In this document: in pieces, positions 26,951 to 35,365 of the stretch
Position numbering within the stretch: position 1 is the first letter of the stretch
Layout: every line of letters starts with the position of its first letter
Source of the DNA: CACIAM-69d sp001698445
Lineage (GTDB): Bacteria > Cyanobacteriota > Cyanobacteriia > CACIAM-69d
Direction: 5' to 3'
Length of the DNA: 64,000 nt
NCBI RefSeq assembly: GCF_043235035.1
Contig: NZ_JAZAQF010000021.1
Span: 1-64,000 of the forward strand
Notes under the pieces: model-generated
The model's database searches: none
What the model was told of the DNA's origin: nothing
The model's input: only the letters and a program-made list of their open reading frames with translations
Position numbers and translations under genes: made by a program

Positions 26951-27196
26951 ATGTGTTTAGCGGTTCCGGGCCAAGTGGTGGCCATTGTCAGTGGAGATCA
27001 ACAGCTAGCCACGGTTGATTTGAGCGGTGTTCGGCGATCGGTCAGCTTGGCCTGTTTGGTCACGCCCGATCGCCCGATCGAGCAGTGGGTGGGGCGCTGG
27101 GTGGTGGTTCACGCGGGTTTTGCCTTGGAAGAGTTGGATGTGGCCGCAGCCACGGAAACCCTGACTTGGATTGATCGCCTGACAACTCCCGTGTGA
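26951..27196 (+). CDS. hypC: Hydrogenase maturation chaperone HypC
   Basis: Small (81 residues) OB-fold chaperone that with HypD builds and delivers the Fe(CN)2CO unit. It begins MCLAVPGQV; the Cys at position 2 is the essential ligand after Met removal, which fixes the ATG at 26951 even though AGGAG sits closer to an upstream TTG (26936). It is preceded by a repeat-filled spacer of about 135 bp after hypF, and its stop codon lies within the first unit of another repeat array. Confidence 0.97.
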   Translation: MCLAVPGQVVAIVSGDQQLATVDLSGVRRSVSLACLVTPDRPIEQWVGRWVVVHAGFALEELDVAAATETLTWIDRLTTPV

Positions 27197-27250
27197 TCCA
27201 GTTCCCGTGTGATCCAGTTCCCGCGTGATCCAGTTCCCGCGTGATCCAGT
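27188..27250. repeat. 16-bp tandem repeat, four copies, across the hypC stop
   Basis: CCCGTGTGATCCAGTT twice, then CCCGCGTGATCCAGTT and a last copy with one base missing. The hypC TGA stop is within unit one. Confidence 0.92.
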
Positions 27251-27288
27251 CTGACTGTCTCAAACCCTGTTCCAGAAACTGTGCCTTA

Positions 27289-27326
27289 AGAAGTCATTTC
27301 GAGAAGTCATTTCAAGAAGTCATTTG
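27289..27326. repeat. 13-bp tandem repeat, three copies, upstream of hypD
   Basis: AGAAGTCATTTCG, AGAAGTCATTTCA, AGAAGTCATTTG. A GCCGTTTGAAGA/GCCGTTTCAGGA pair follows at about 27350-27373 and supplies the hypD ribosome-binding site. Confidence 0.9.
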
Positions 27327-27379
27327 CTGAAGCAGTCATTACCCAAAAGCCGTTTGAAGAGCCGTTTCAGGAGTTTGCG

Positions 27380-28558
27380 ATGAAGTTTGTGACGGAATTT
27401 CGTGATCCCGCGTCGGTGGCGGGGTGGGTGCGGGAAATTGCCCATTTAGCGCAACGGCTCGATCGCCCCGTGGCCCTGATGGAAGTCTGCGGCGGCCAGA
27501 CCCACACCATCTTTAAACATGGTCTCGAAGCCCTACTGCCGGAAACCGTGGAGCTGATCCATGGGCCCGGTTGTCCCGTGTGCATCATGCCTCGGGGCCG
27601 AATTGACGACGCGATCGCCCTAGCAGAACAACCGGGCATGATCTTTGCCACCTTTGGCGATGCCCTGCGAGTGCCCGGGGCACGGGGCAGCCTAATGCAG
27701 GCCAAGGCCCGAGGAGCCGATGTGCGCGTGGTCTATTCGCCCCTCGATGCGCTGACCTTGGCCCAAACCCACCCCGATCGGCCCGTGGTCTTTTTTGGGT
27801 TGGGCTTTGAAACCACGGCCCCCGCCGTTGCCATGACCATCCTGGCGGCGGCCCGTGCCCAGCAAGCTAACTTCAGCGTCTTTTGCAACCACGTGCTCGT
27901 TGTCCCGGCTCTGGAATTTTTGCTCCAGGCCAGCGGCTTGCGTTTGGATGGGTTCATTGGGCCCGGCCATGTGAGCGCCGTGATTGGCACCGATCCCTAT
28001 CAAGCGGTGGTCGATCGCTATCAGAAACCGGTGGTGGTGGGAGGCTTTGAGCCGATCGACCTGCTCCAATCGATCTGGATGTTGCTGTTGCAGTTGGTTG
28101 AAGGGCGCTGTGCCGTGGAAAACCAATATCACCGGCTGGTGAAACCCGAGGGCAACAGTCCAGCCCTGGCCGCCATGGCCCAGGTGTTCACGGTGCGGGA
28201 GCAATTTGAGTGGCGAGGTTTGGGATCCCTGCCCCGATCGGGTTTGGCGATCGCTCCGGCCTTTGCGGCCTTTGACGCAGAACAGCGCTATTGCCTACCC
28301 AGCCAAGCCAGTGAGGATTCACCCGTTTGCCAATGCGGCCTCATTTTGCAGGGCAAGCTCAAACCCTGGGAATGTAGTGCCTTTGGGCGCGGTTGCACCC
28401 CTGACCATCCCCTAGGCGCTTGCATGGTTTCCTCCGAAGGGGCCTGCGCTGCCTATTACAAATACGGTCACGGGGGCCCCCGATCGCCCATGGCCGCGCC
28501 CCGCAGATTTGCCGAAACGCCCGCCCGCCCTTCGCTGCGATCAGAATTGGCCCGATAG
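27380..28558 (+). CDS. hypD: Hydrogenase maturation protein HypD
   Basis: Iron-sulfur scaffold that, with HypC, receives cyanide from HypE and assembles Fe(CN)2CO. The 392-residue length is usual. Conserved cysteines are in MEVCGGQTH (Cys37), GPGCPVC (Cys65 and Cys68) and the C-terminal [4Fe-4S] region (CQCG, WECSAFGRGCTP, GACMVSSEGACAAYY). GFETTAP and GPGHVSAVIG are intact. ATG at 27380 with CAGGAG upstream. The C-terminal 20 residues are extra, Ala/Arg-rich. Confidence 0.97.
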   Translation: MKFVTEFRDPASVAGWVREIAHLAQRLDRPVALMEVCGGQTHTIFKHGLEALLPETVELIHGPGCPVCIMPRGRIDDAIALAEQPGMIFATFGDALRVPGARGSLMQAKARGADVRVVYSPLDALTLAQTHPDRPVVFFGLGFETTAPAVAMTILAAARAQQANFSVFCNHVLVVPALEFLLQASGLRLDGFIGPGHVSAVIGTDPYQAVVDRYQKPVVVGGFEPIDLLQSIWMLLLQLVEGRCAVENQYHRLVKPEGNSPALAAMAQVFTVREQFEWRGLGSLPRSGLAIAPAFAAFDAEQRYCLPSQASEDSPVCQCGLILQGKLKPWECSAFGRGCTPDHPLGACMVSSEGACAAYYKYGHGGPRSPMAAPRRFAETPARPSLRSELAR

Positions 28559-28605
28559 CTGCATTGGCCCGATCGCCGTGATTTCTGCCCTAACTTCCTG
28601 ATGCT

Positions 28606-29721
28606 ATGGCTTCTTCTAATCATCCGTCCGATTTCATCGCCACCCCCCCATCCAACGTGCTCGAGTTTCAGCAGCCCCAACACCGCACCCGATCGAGCGA
28701 CGAAGGCTACATCACCTTGACCCATGGCAGCGGCGGCCGGGCCACCCATAACCTGATCGCTGACATTTTTCTAGAAACCTTTCGCAGCGATGCTCTCAAT
28801 GCGCTGGATGACAGTGCGCGGCTGGACTTAGCCCTGTTTATGGCTCGGGGCGATCGGTTGGCCTTCACCACCGACTCCTTTGTAGTGGATCCGCTGTTTT
28901 TTCCCGGCGGCGACATCGGCAGCCTGGCCATCAATGGCACGGTGAATGATTTGGCCGTGACCGGGGCCCAGCCGCTTTATCTCTCCTGTGGGTTCATCAT
29001 TGAAGAGGGCACCCCGATCGCTCTGCTACGCCGCATTGCCCAGAGCATGAAACTGGCCGCCGACACGGCCCGCGTCAAGGTGGTGGCCGGCGACACAAAG
29101 GTTGTGCCTCGGGGCAAAGGTGACCAAATTTATATCAATACCGCCGGGGTGGGTGTGGCGCGATCGAACCAAGTGCCCGGGCCGCGCTACCTGCAACCGG
29201 GTGATGCCATTCTGCTCAGTGGCCCCATGGGCGACCATGGCACGGCTATTTTGTTAGCCCGAGGAGACTTGGCCCTCGAAGCGGACATCACCAGCGATTG
29301 CCAGCCTCTGCATGATCTGGCGGCGGCCCTCTGTGAAGCTTGTCCCACCGTGCGGGCCATGCGCGATGCCACTCGGGGCGGAGTGGCGGCCGTGCTGAAT
29401 GAATTTGCCCAAACCAGCCGCGTCAGCATGGTGCTCGAAGAGGCGGCGTTGCCCGTGCGGCCGCCCGTGGCCGCCGCCTGCGAAGTGTTGGGTCTCGATC
29501 CTTTGCACATGGCTAACGAGGGTCTGTTGGTGGCGGTGGTTCCGGGGGAATTTGCAGCTCGGGCCCTGATGGCCATGCAAATGCTGCCGGAAGGGCGGGA
29601 GGCCTGTTTGGTGGGCCATGTGACCAAAGCGGATCCACCAGTGGTGATTTTGCAAACGAGCTTTGGTTCTGAACGAATTATTGAGTGGCCGATGGGCGAT
29701 CCCTTACCTCGGATTTGCTAG
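28606..29721 (+). CDS. hypE: Hydrogenase maturation protein HypE
   Basis: PurM-like ATPase that dehydrates the carbamoyl group on its C-terminal Cys to a thiocyanate, the cyanide donor. The 371-residue protein ends PRIC, the required terminal Cys. Conserved runs: ITLTHGSGGRATHNLI, FTTDSFVVDPLFFPGGDIG, GDTKVVPRGKGD, MRDATRGGVAAVLNEFA. The first 35 residues are a variable extension. The 47-bp spacer after hypD contains a short ATTGGCCCGAT duplication. Confidence 0.97.
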   Translation: MASSNHPSDFIATPPSNVLEFQQPQHRTRSSDEGYITLTHGSGGRATHNLIADIFLETFRSDALNALDDSARLDLALFMARGDRLAFTTDSFVVDPLFFPGGDIGSLAINGTVNDLAVTGAQPLYLSCGFIIEEGTPIALLRRIAQSMKLAADTARVKVVAGDTKVVPRGKGDQIYINTAGVGVARSNQVPGPRYLQPGDAILLSGPMGDHGTAILLARGDLALEADITSDCQPLHDLAAALCEACPTVRAMRDATRGGVAAVLNEFAQTSRVSMVLEEAALPVRPPVAAACEVLGLDPLHMANEGLLVAVVPGEFAARALMAMQMLPEGREACLVGHVTKADPPVVILQTSFGSERIIEWPMGDPLPRIC

Positions 29722-29736
29722 GGCCGATTTTGCTAG

Positions 29737-29892
29737 GGCTGATGGGTTCGAGCTAATTGGTTTGGGCTAATTGGTTTGGGCTAATTGGTTTGGGCTGATG
29801 GGTTCGAGCTAATTGGTTTGGGCTAATTGGTTTGGGCTAATTGGTTTGGGCTAATTGGTTTGGGCTAATTGGTTTGGGCTAATTGGTTTGGG
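29737..29892. repeat. 14-bp tandem array, about 11 units, between hypE and hypA
   Basis: GGCTAATTGGTTTG repeats at an exact 14-bp period (nine copies of CTAATTGG), interrupted twice by the variant GGCTGATGGGTTCG, giving a higher-order pattern. It ends about 25 bp before the hypA start. Confidence 0.93.
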
Positions 29893-29916
29893 CCGATCGA
29901 ACACAGGAGGAATGCA

Positions 29917-30258
29917 ATGCACGAACTAGGCATTACCCAAGAACTGGTGCGGTTGGCGCTGGCTCAGGCCCAAGGGGCCCCCATCCGCCGACTGGATTTG
30001 GCCGTGGGGGCCCTGTCGGGCATTTCCACGGAGGCGATTGCCTTTTGTTTTGGCCCCTGCGCCATGGGCACGGCCCTGGAGGGGGCGGAGTTGGACATCA
30101 CAATCGTGCCTGGCCGGGCCCGCTGCCACCATTGCGGCCGAGATTTCCCCCTGGATGATGTGGTGGGGATTTGCCCCCACTGCAACAGCTTGGATTGGGC
30201 GATCGAGGCGGGCCAAGACTTGATTTTAAAAACCTTGGAGATCATCCCATGTGCGTAA
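29917..30258 (+). CDS. hypA: Hydrogenase nickel insertion protein HypA
   Basis: Nickel-delivering zinc protein (113 residues). The N-terminal MHELG supplies the nickel-binding His2; the zinc site is CHHCG...CPHC (about 73-94). The ATG at 29917 has AGGAGGA just upstream, and His2 conservation confirms it. The last 10 bp overlap the start of hypB, so translation is probably coupled. Confidence 0.97.
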   Translation: MHELGITQELVRLALAQAQGAPIRRLDLAVGALSGISTEAIAFCFGPCAMGTALEGAELDITIVPGRARCHHCGRDFPLDDVVGICPHCNSLDWAIEAGQDLILKTLEIIPCA

Positions 30259-31247
30259 CCTGCGGTTGTGATGAGGGGGCATCGGTCACGATCACCAACC
30301 TATCCCAAACTGAGCTACCCCAAACTGAGCTGCCCCAATCAGAGGCGATCGACCCAGCATTGGGCCGTCCCCCGATCGGCTCCGATTGGCACAGTCACCA
30401 ACATCCCGATGGTTCAGTGGTGGTGCATCGCCACGGGCCCGCAACACCCAGCCCCAGCCCTGATCATCACCACCATTCTCATCCTCACCATCACGACCAT
30501 CCCCAGGCCGGTTTGGATCATCACCTAGCCGATCGCCCCTCTCTGACGGCAACGGATCCGGTCACCCAAACCCTGCACCTCGAAGCACGGCTACTAGACA
30601 AAAACAACCAACTGGCCGCCGCCAACCGTCAATGGTTCCAAACCCAGGGCATTTGGGCCCTGAACCTGATGAGCGGGCCCGGGGCCGGCAAAACAACGCT
30701 GCTGGTGAAAACTCTGATGGATTTAGCCGATCGGGTCTCCTTCGCCGTTATTGAAGGGGATCAGGCCACCTTGAATGATGCGGAGCGGGTGCGGGCCACC
30801 GGTTGCCCCGTGGTTCAGGTCAACACGGGCACGGGTTGCCATCTGGACGCGGCCATGGTGCAAGGAGGCTGTCAGCAACTGCAACCGCCACCGGGCAGCA
30901 TTTTGGCGATCGAGAATGTGGGCAACCTGGTTTGTCCTGCGCTGTTTGATTTGGGAGAAGCGTCCCGGGTCGGGATTTTTTCGGTCACAGAAGGTGAAGA
31001 TAAACCCCTGAAGTATCCACACTTGTTTCGGGCCTGCGATTTGGTGCTGCTGAGCAAAATCGATTTACTGCCCTACTTGCCCTTTGATCTAGACCGGGCG
31101 ATCGCTGCCGTGAAGCAGGTGAACCCCAAGGCGCGAATTTTGCCCCTCTCGTCTCTGACTGGCGAAGGGTTAGCCGATTGGTACAACTGGCTCTTGGCTC
31201 AACGCGATCGAGCCTGTCATGCGGCCGCCGCCGATTTGGTTCCCTAG
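30249..31247 (+). CDS. hypB: Hydrogenase nickel incorporation GTPase HypB
   Basis: SIMIBI-class GTPase that drives nickel insertion. From ATG 30249 the protein (332 residues) begins MCVTCGCDEG, the high-affinity Ni motif CxxCxC, followed by a histidine-rich stretch (about residues 44-95, HHHHSHPHHHDH) that could store nickel. The G domain follows: GPGAGKTTL (Walker A), EGDQATLNDAERV, TGTGCHLDA, LLSKIDLL (NKxD-like) and a final LSSLTGEGL. It ends in a shared stop overlap with convergent lipB. Confidence 0.97.
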   Translation: MCVTCGCDEGASVTITNLSQTELPQTELPQSEAIDPALGRPPIGSDWHSHQHPDGSVVVHRHGPATPSPSPDHHHHSHPHHHDHPQAGLDHHLADRPSLTATDPVTQTLHLEARLLDKNNQLAAANRQWFQTQGIWALNLMSGPGAGKTTLLVKTLMDLADRVSFAVIEGDQATLNDAERVRATGCPVVQVNTGTGCHLDAAMVQGGCQQLQPPPGSILAIENVGNLVCPALFDLGEASRVGIFSVTEGEDKPLKYPHLFRACDLVLLSKIDLLPYLPFDLDRAIAAVKQVNPKARILPLSSLTGEGLADWYNWLLAQRDRACHAAAADLVP

Positions 31248-31972
31248 GGCAACATCAATGCGCCCACCGGTCGGTGGGTTGGGGGACAGGGTTCCAAGCG
31301 CAGGCCAAACACCGCCGCAAACTGTTCTGCCACCACCGATCGCACCTGGGCCACCGTCAATCCAGGGACAAAATCCACCAATCGGCCCACGGGGCGATCG
31401 GCAATTCCACAGGGCACGATCTCCCGAAAGCCCGCCAGCTCACAATCCACATTCAGAGCAAAGCCGTGCATGGTCACCCAACGGCTGACTTGAATCCCGA
31501 TCGCCGCCACCTTTCGCCCCTCTAGCCACACCCCCGTCAGGCCCGGCAGCCGTTCCGCACCCAAGCCCCAAGTCCCGATCGCCCGAATCAACACCTCCTC
31601 CAACTGGCGCAGATACCAATGGAGATCCGGTTCGTGGCGGCGCAAATTCAAAATTGGATAGCCGACTAACTGCCCAGGGCAATGGTGGGTTACCTCGCCT
31701 CCGCGCTCAATGGGTATCAACGGCACGGGATGGGTTGCGGGGTCAAACCGCACAAAGGCGCGATCGGCCCCACGCCCTAGGGTATAAACCGGCGGGTGTT
31801 CCAACAGCATTAACCCATCGGGCAGCGTCGGATCCGCGATTCGATCGGCCTGCCACTGGCGCTGCCAACCCCAAGCCACTTCGTAAGCTGTGGTTTGCAA
31901 ATTCAGTTGCCAACAGGGAGCGATCGGCCTGGCACCTTCCCCAGTGGTTTCAGTAGCAGCATCACAAACCAT
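31244..31972 (-). CDS. lipB: Octanoyltransferase LipB
   Basis: Transfers octanoyl from ACP to lipoyl domains, first step of lipoate synthesis. Conserved: RGGEVTHHCPGQLVGYP, then WLEGRKVAAIGI (catalytic Lys) and FALNVDCELAGFREIVPCGI (catalytic Cys). 242 residues from ATG 31972. The stop codons of lipB and hypB overlap (CTAG at 31244-31247), so the two convergent genes have no intergenic DNA. A CCCTAACCATAAA-type repeat pair lies upstream at about 31987-32014. Confidence 0.95.
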   Translation of the reverse strand: MVCDAATETTGEGARPIAPCWQLNLQTTAYEVAWGWQRQWQADRIADPTLPDGLMLLEHPPVYTLGRGADRAFVRFDPATHPVPLIPIERGGEVTHHCPGQLVGYPILNLRRHEPDLHWYLRQLEEVLIRAIGTWGLGAERLPGLTGVWLEGRKVAAIGIQVSRWVTMHGFALNVDCELAGFREIVPCGIADRPVGRLVDFVPGLTVAQVRSVVAEQFAAVFGLRLEPCPPTHRPVGALMLP

Positions 31973-32177
31973 AGGCTCTAGCCGAATGCCCTAACCATAA
32001 AGCCCTAACCATAAAGATTGAGAATTGCCAAGGGGAATTTGGTGATGGTTTGTGGGGAATCACTGAAGAAAAGGTCAAGAATCATCAACAGATGCAAAAG
32101 ATTTTAAAGGAAATTCTTCCCCCGATTCCAAAGTGCTACGTTGAAAGTATCACCCATCTCGAAGGGGAGGAAGCTCT

Positions 32178-32777
32178 ATGAAGCTTGTCATCCAGGGTAA
32201 AAACATCGAGATTACCGATGCACTGCGTGACTATGTTCAGCAAAAAATTGAAAAGGCCGTCAGCCATTTTCAACACTTAACTCTTGAAGTGGACGTGCAT
32301 TTGTCGGTAGCTCGCAACCCCCGGATTGATTCTAACCAAACGGCTGAGGTGACCATTTACGCGAACCGCACAGTTGTTCGAGCTGAAGAAAGCAGCGAGA
32401 ACCTGTATGCCAGCATTGATATGGTTGCTGACAAGATTGCCCGTCAACTTCGCAAGTATAAGGAAAAACATCAAGAACGTCGCCGCGAGCCGGTGAAGAC
32501 CGCAGAAGTGCTGGGCGAAATGCCAGTCGGAACCATTATTCCGCCCCGAGAACCCGAGTTGCCGGTGGATGTGGTGCGGACGAAATACTTTGAAATGGCC
32601 CCGATGACGATCGCAGAGGCCTTGGAGCAACTGGAGCTGGTTGATCACGATTTCTTCATGTTCTGCAACTCAGAAACGGGTGAAATCAACGTGATTTATG
32701 AACGGAACCATGGCGGTTACGGCGTGATTCAACCCCGCAAGGCCCAACGCTTTGCCGAGAACTCTTCTGCCGCTTAG
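32178..32777 (+). CDS. hpf: Long-form ribosome hibernation factor (LrtA/HPF)
   Basis: Binds the 30S subunit and dimerises 70S ribosomes when growth slows; cyanobacterial LrtA is the light-repressed homologue. The 199-residue protein has an N-terminal RaiA domain (KLVIQGKNIEITDALRDYVQQK... about 1-105) and the C-terminal dimerisation domain (about 130-190, VVRTKYFEMAPMTIAEALEQLELVDHDFFMF). A strong GGGGAGGA Shine-Dalgarno precedes ATG 32178. It is divergent from lipB with about 205 bp of leader. Light or stress regulation is inferred from the family only. Confidence 0.95.
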   Translation: MKLVIQGKNIEITDALRDYVQQKIEKAVSHFQHLTLEVDVHLSVARNPRIDSNQTAEVTIYANRTVVRAEESSENLYASIDMVADKIARQLRKYKEKHQERRREPVKTAEVLGEMPVGTIIPPREPELPVDVVRTKYFEMAPMTIAEALEQLELVDHDFFMFCNSETGEINVIYERNHGGYGVIQPRKAQRFAENSSAA

Positions 32778-32830
32778 AGGTTGCTTGAAAAGCATCTGGA
32801 AGCGCTCGCTAAATACCGTAGCCATTAGGG

Positions 32831-32852
32831 ACAAGGGGCTTAAGCCCCTTGT
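32831..32852. repeat. Palindromic repeat, family A copy 3
   Basis: A perfect 22-bp palindrome with core CAAGGGGCTTAAGCCCCTTG, 54 bp after the hpf stop; likely also acts as the 3' end of hpf. Confidence 0.9.
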
Positions 32853-33041
32853 TGTTGTAGATCGAGCAAGCTGCCTACCAAATCTAGCTTTTTAAACACC
32901 CGCTGAGGCTGAATTAGCAAACTGAAGATTACTCATGAAGGAGTAATTGATTCAGCAGCAATGTGTTGAACGATCCTTGGACAATTCAGACTTGTGACTA
33001 GGGTCTGTTGAATATCCTATGCCACCACAATTTTGACTGCC

Positions 33042-33635
33042 TCAAGCCTTGGGACATCCTGACTTTTGAAGCATTTTCCACTCTTGTAAAACAAAAGGCG
33101 GTACGGGAATTTCTGCCTGATCAGCATCACCGACGGGGATGGTTAATCGCAAAATGCCTAATTGATTTAACCGACTTACCACGGAATCAAATTCATATTC
33201 TCCGGCGTTGAGGGCTAGCGAATCGATCGGGAACTGATCCGCAAGCTGGGCAACAGCCCCTGTGGAATTGGTGACGATTAAAGATCGATCGCGATTGACC
33301 CGCAAACTGGGAAACCCAACCACCCGCAACCGAAATCCTGTTGTGGGTGGTTGTCCGTTGGCCGCTTCGCCAAACAACACTAATTGCCAACTGCGATCGC
33401 GCTGATCTCGCAAAGATTGCAACGATCGACACAAGACCCGATCGCCCGGCAGGGGATAGGGGTGCAGGCTCGCCATCGCGGGTTCCGGCATTAGCCCCCA
33501 ACCCCAAAGGACAACCGCCAACAGCAACCCCAAGGCCTTGCCCAACGCAAGCCAACCGATCCACCCCCTGAGCGATTGGGGCGATCGAACGGTTTCCTGG
33601 TTTGTTTGGATATTTTGACTCTTTTGGCGATTCAT
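33042..33635 (-). CDS. Secreted DUF3122-like protein
   Basis: A protein of about 197 residues with an N-terminal hydrophobic segment (WLALGKALGLLLAVVLWGWGL) and a signal-peptidase site at AMA before SLHPYPL. The mature part has VLCRSLQSLRDQRDRSWQLVLF and LRVVGFPSLRVNRDRSL, which I associate with the cyanobacterial DUF3122 family. Function unknown; location periplasm or lumen. Start ATG 33635 (or 33656) is preferred over an upstream TTG. Confidence 0.65.
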   Translation of the reverse strand: MNRQKSQNIQTNQETVRSPQSLRGWIGWLALGKALGLLLAVVLWGWGLMPEPAMASLHPYPLPGDRVLCRSLQSLRDQRDRSWQLVLFGEAANGQPPTTGFRLRVVGFPSLRVNRDRSLIVTNSTGAVAQLADQFPIDSLALNAGEYEFDSVVSRLNQLGILRLTIPVGDADQAEIPVPPFVLQEWKMLQKSGCPKA

Positions 33636-33656
33636 AATGCTTTCCCAAGTTCTCAT

Positions 33657-34031
33657 AATTCTTCTCAATTCTGTGGAGTAACTCTTTCGGGCGATCGTGC
33701 TAGTCTAAATTCGTGTACTGCAATCAATGCGTTGATAGCAATTCAGCAACCCCAGCAAAGAAATTCAGGTAAAGAAATCCAAGCCAGGAAATCCAAGCAA
33801 GAAAACCCAAGCAAAGATTTCAGCAACCTAAAATCAGCAGCGTCAAATCAGCAGCGTCAAATCAGCAAGCGCCAAATAAACTGCCCATCTGGCAAATGTT
33901 CGGGCAAGTTTTGGCTCTGGCGCTGAACCCGATGGGGGCAGCAAAACCGCCAACAAACCCATTGCCCATCGCTGCTTTCTTAGCTTACCGATCATCTTCA
34001 AAATTCAGCATATTCAATCCAAGGAGTCACT
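33657..34031. other. Spacer with tandem repeats upstream of the LexA-like gene
   Basis: No gene. Arrays of 14-bp units fill 33768-33874: AGGAAATCCAAGCA-type and AATCAGCAGCGTCA-type. The promoter of the downstream LexA-like gene must lie here; I did not find a convincing SOS-type operator. Confidence 0.6.
33768..33874. repeat. Two adjacent 14-bp tandem arrays
   Basis: First: AGGAAATCCAAGCA, AGAAAACCCAAGCA and relatives. Second: AATCAGCAGCGTCA twice plus a degenerate third copy. Confidence 0.8.
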
Positions 34032-34631
34032 ATGACCGGTCGAGGCGGTCGCCGTCCGGGCGCGGGTCGTCCCAAAGGCACAGGTAAATATGGCGAACCC
34101 ACCAAAGCGGTTCGACTGCCGATCAGTTTTGTCGATCGCCTGCCGGAACTCCTGGCCCAATGGCAGCTTGATCAATTGGAACCGGAAGCCATCGGCGATG
34201 GCCGGCTCCAACGCATTGAAGACCACCCCACACCACCCCTGCGCCTCTATGAAATGCCGGCGGCCGCTGGGTTACACGCCTTTGCGCCCCAAGAGGACAC
34301 GGAACCCGACGCGATCGACCTGAACACCTATCTCAGTCGGCATCCCAGCGAGTCTTTTTTGGTGCGGGTCACGGGAGATTCCATGATCGGCATTGGCATC
34401 TATCCCGATGACCTGCTGGTGATTGATGCCTCCGAGGCGGACAACGCCCAGACGGGACAAATCGTACTGGCGTTGGTGGATGACAAGGTAACAGTCAAGC
34501 GGCTGCAAGTGCTGGATGGTCGCATTTTTCTGCATTCCGAAAATCCGATCTATGCCCCTTTGCAAATCACCGAAGGGATGGTGTTTAAGATTTTGGGGAT
34601 TGTGGCCAGCGCCATTCACCAATTCCGCTAA
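34032..34631 (+). CDS. LexA/UmuD-like S24 self-cleaving protein
   Basis: A 199-residue protein. The N-terminus GRGGRRPGAGRPKGTGKYGEPTKAVRLP looks like a basic DNA-contacting arm with a possible ribbon-helix-helix start rather than the LexA winged helix. The C-terminal half is an S24 peptidase: a probable Ala79-Gly80 cleavage site, nucleophile Ser117 (GDSMIG) and general base Lys156 (VTVKRL). Residues 92-160 resemble UmuD closely (DLNTYL, HPSESFLVRVTGDSMI). No umuC is adjacent. A strong AAGGAG site precedes ATG 34032. It may be a regulator or a UmuD-type DNA-damage protein. Confidence 0.8.
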   Translation: MTGRGGRRPGAGRPKGTGKYGEPTKAVRLPISFVDRLPELLAQWQLDQLEPEAIGDGRLQRIEDHPTPPLRLYEMPAAAGLHAFAPQEDTEPDAIDLNTYLSRHPSESFLVRVTGDSMIGIGIYPDDLLVIDASEADNAQTGQIVLALVDDKVTVKRLQVLDGRIFLHSENPIYAPLQITEGMVFKILGIVASAIHQFR

Positions 34632-34648
34632 CCCAGATCAATCTGATC

Positions 34649-35290
34649 CTAGTCCTCTGAGACCGGGGCCCGGTGACGCAAAAAATCTTGCAGATCCTGA
34701 GGGCTGTTGCAGTTGCGCAAGGTAGCCGCCTCCAGCGTCGTCAGCGGTAGATAAATGGCTCGCTGTTCCGTCGCCAGTTGGTCTAACCAGGCCTGAAACG
34801 ATCGCCCGCCTTGATCAATAAAAGTCCGCAGTTGGGGCGCGATCGCTGGTCGATACAGCCCACACAGGGGTTCCCAACCGCGATCGGTGCGTGGAACCAG
34901 CGCCACTTGCTTGGAACTGAGGGCATGGCGGCGATCGAGCCAGGAACGACAAACAGGCCCATCCAAACAGGGCAAATCGCAAGCCAGTAGCCACACCCAG
35001 TTAATGTCGGTTAGGTCTCGGGCCGCGCGATCGAGCAACTCTGAAAAAGCCAACAGCGGCCCCCGATCGGCCACCGACTCCCGCCACCAATCCACTGGCA
35101 AGGCAGCCGTGGCGGGATGGGTTTGGTAGCGTTCCGGCCAGGGCGAAAAAATAATTGGTCGGCGTTCCGTCACCGCAATAGCCACCTCACAAACCCGATG
35201 GAGCATGGGCTGTCCGTTCCAAGGCAGCAACACCTTGTCGCGTCCCATCCGACGACTTTGCCCACCTGCCAAGATTGCTGCCTGAATCAT
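34649..35290 (-). CDS. mobA: Molybdenum cofactor guanylyltransferase
   Basis: Attaches GMP to molybdopterin to make MGD for enzymes such as nitrate reductase. N-terminal LAGGQSRRMGRDKVLLPWNG and WLLACDLPCLDG are diagnostic; 213 residues is near the family length. It is convergent with the LexA-like gene (about 18 bp between stops). Confidence 0.9.
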   Translation of the reverse strand: MIQAAILAGGQSRRMGRDKVLLPWNGQPMLHRVCEVAIAVTERRPIIFSPWPERYQTHPATAALPVDWWRESVADRGPLLAFSELLDRAARDLTDINWVWLLACDLPCLDGPVCRSWLDRRHALSSKQVALVPRTDRGWEPLCGLYRPAIAPQLRTFIDQGGRSFQAWLDQLATEQRAIYLPLTTLEAATLRNCNSPQDLQDFLRHRAPVSED

Positions 35291-35365
35291 GAGTGCTTAT
35301 CCACCTGCGGGCCATGGTTCTCAGTGATGAGCACACTGCTCCCGGGCTATCCCTGAACCTCCAAT

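Noticed and set aside
29737..29892. CRISPR array
   Set aside because: Repeats are contiguous 14-mers without unique spacers and there are no cas genes; it is a simple tandem array.
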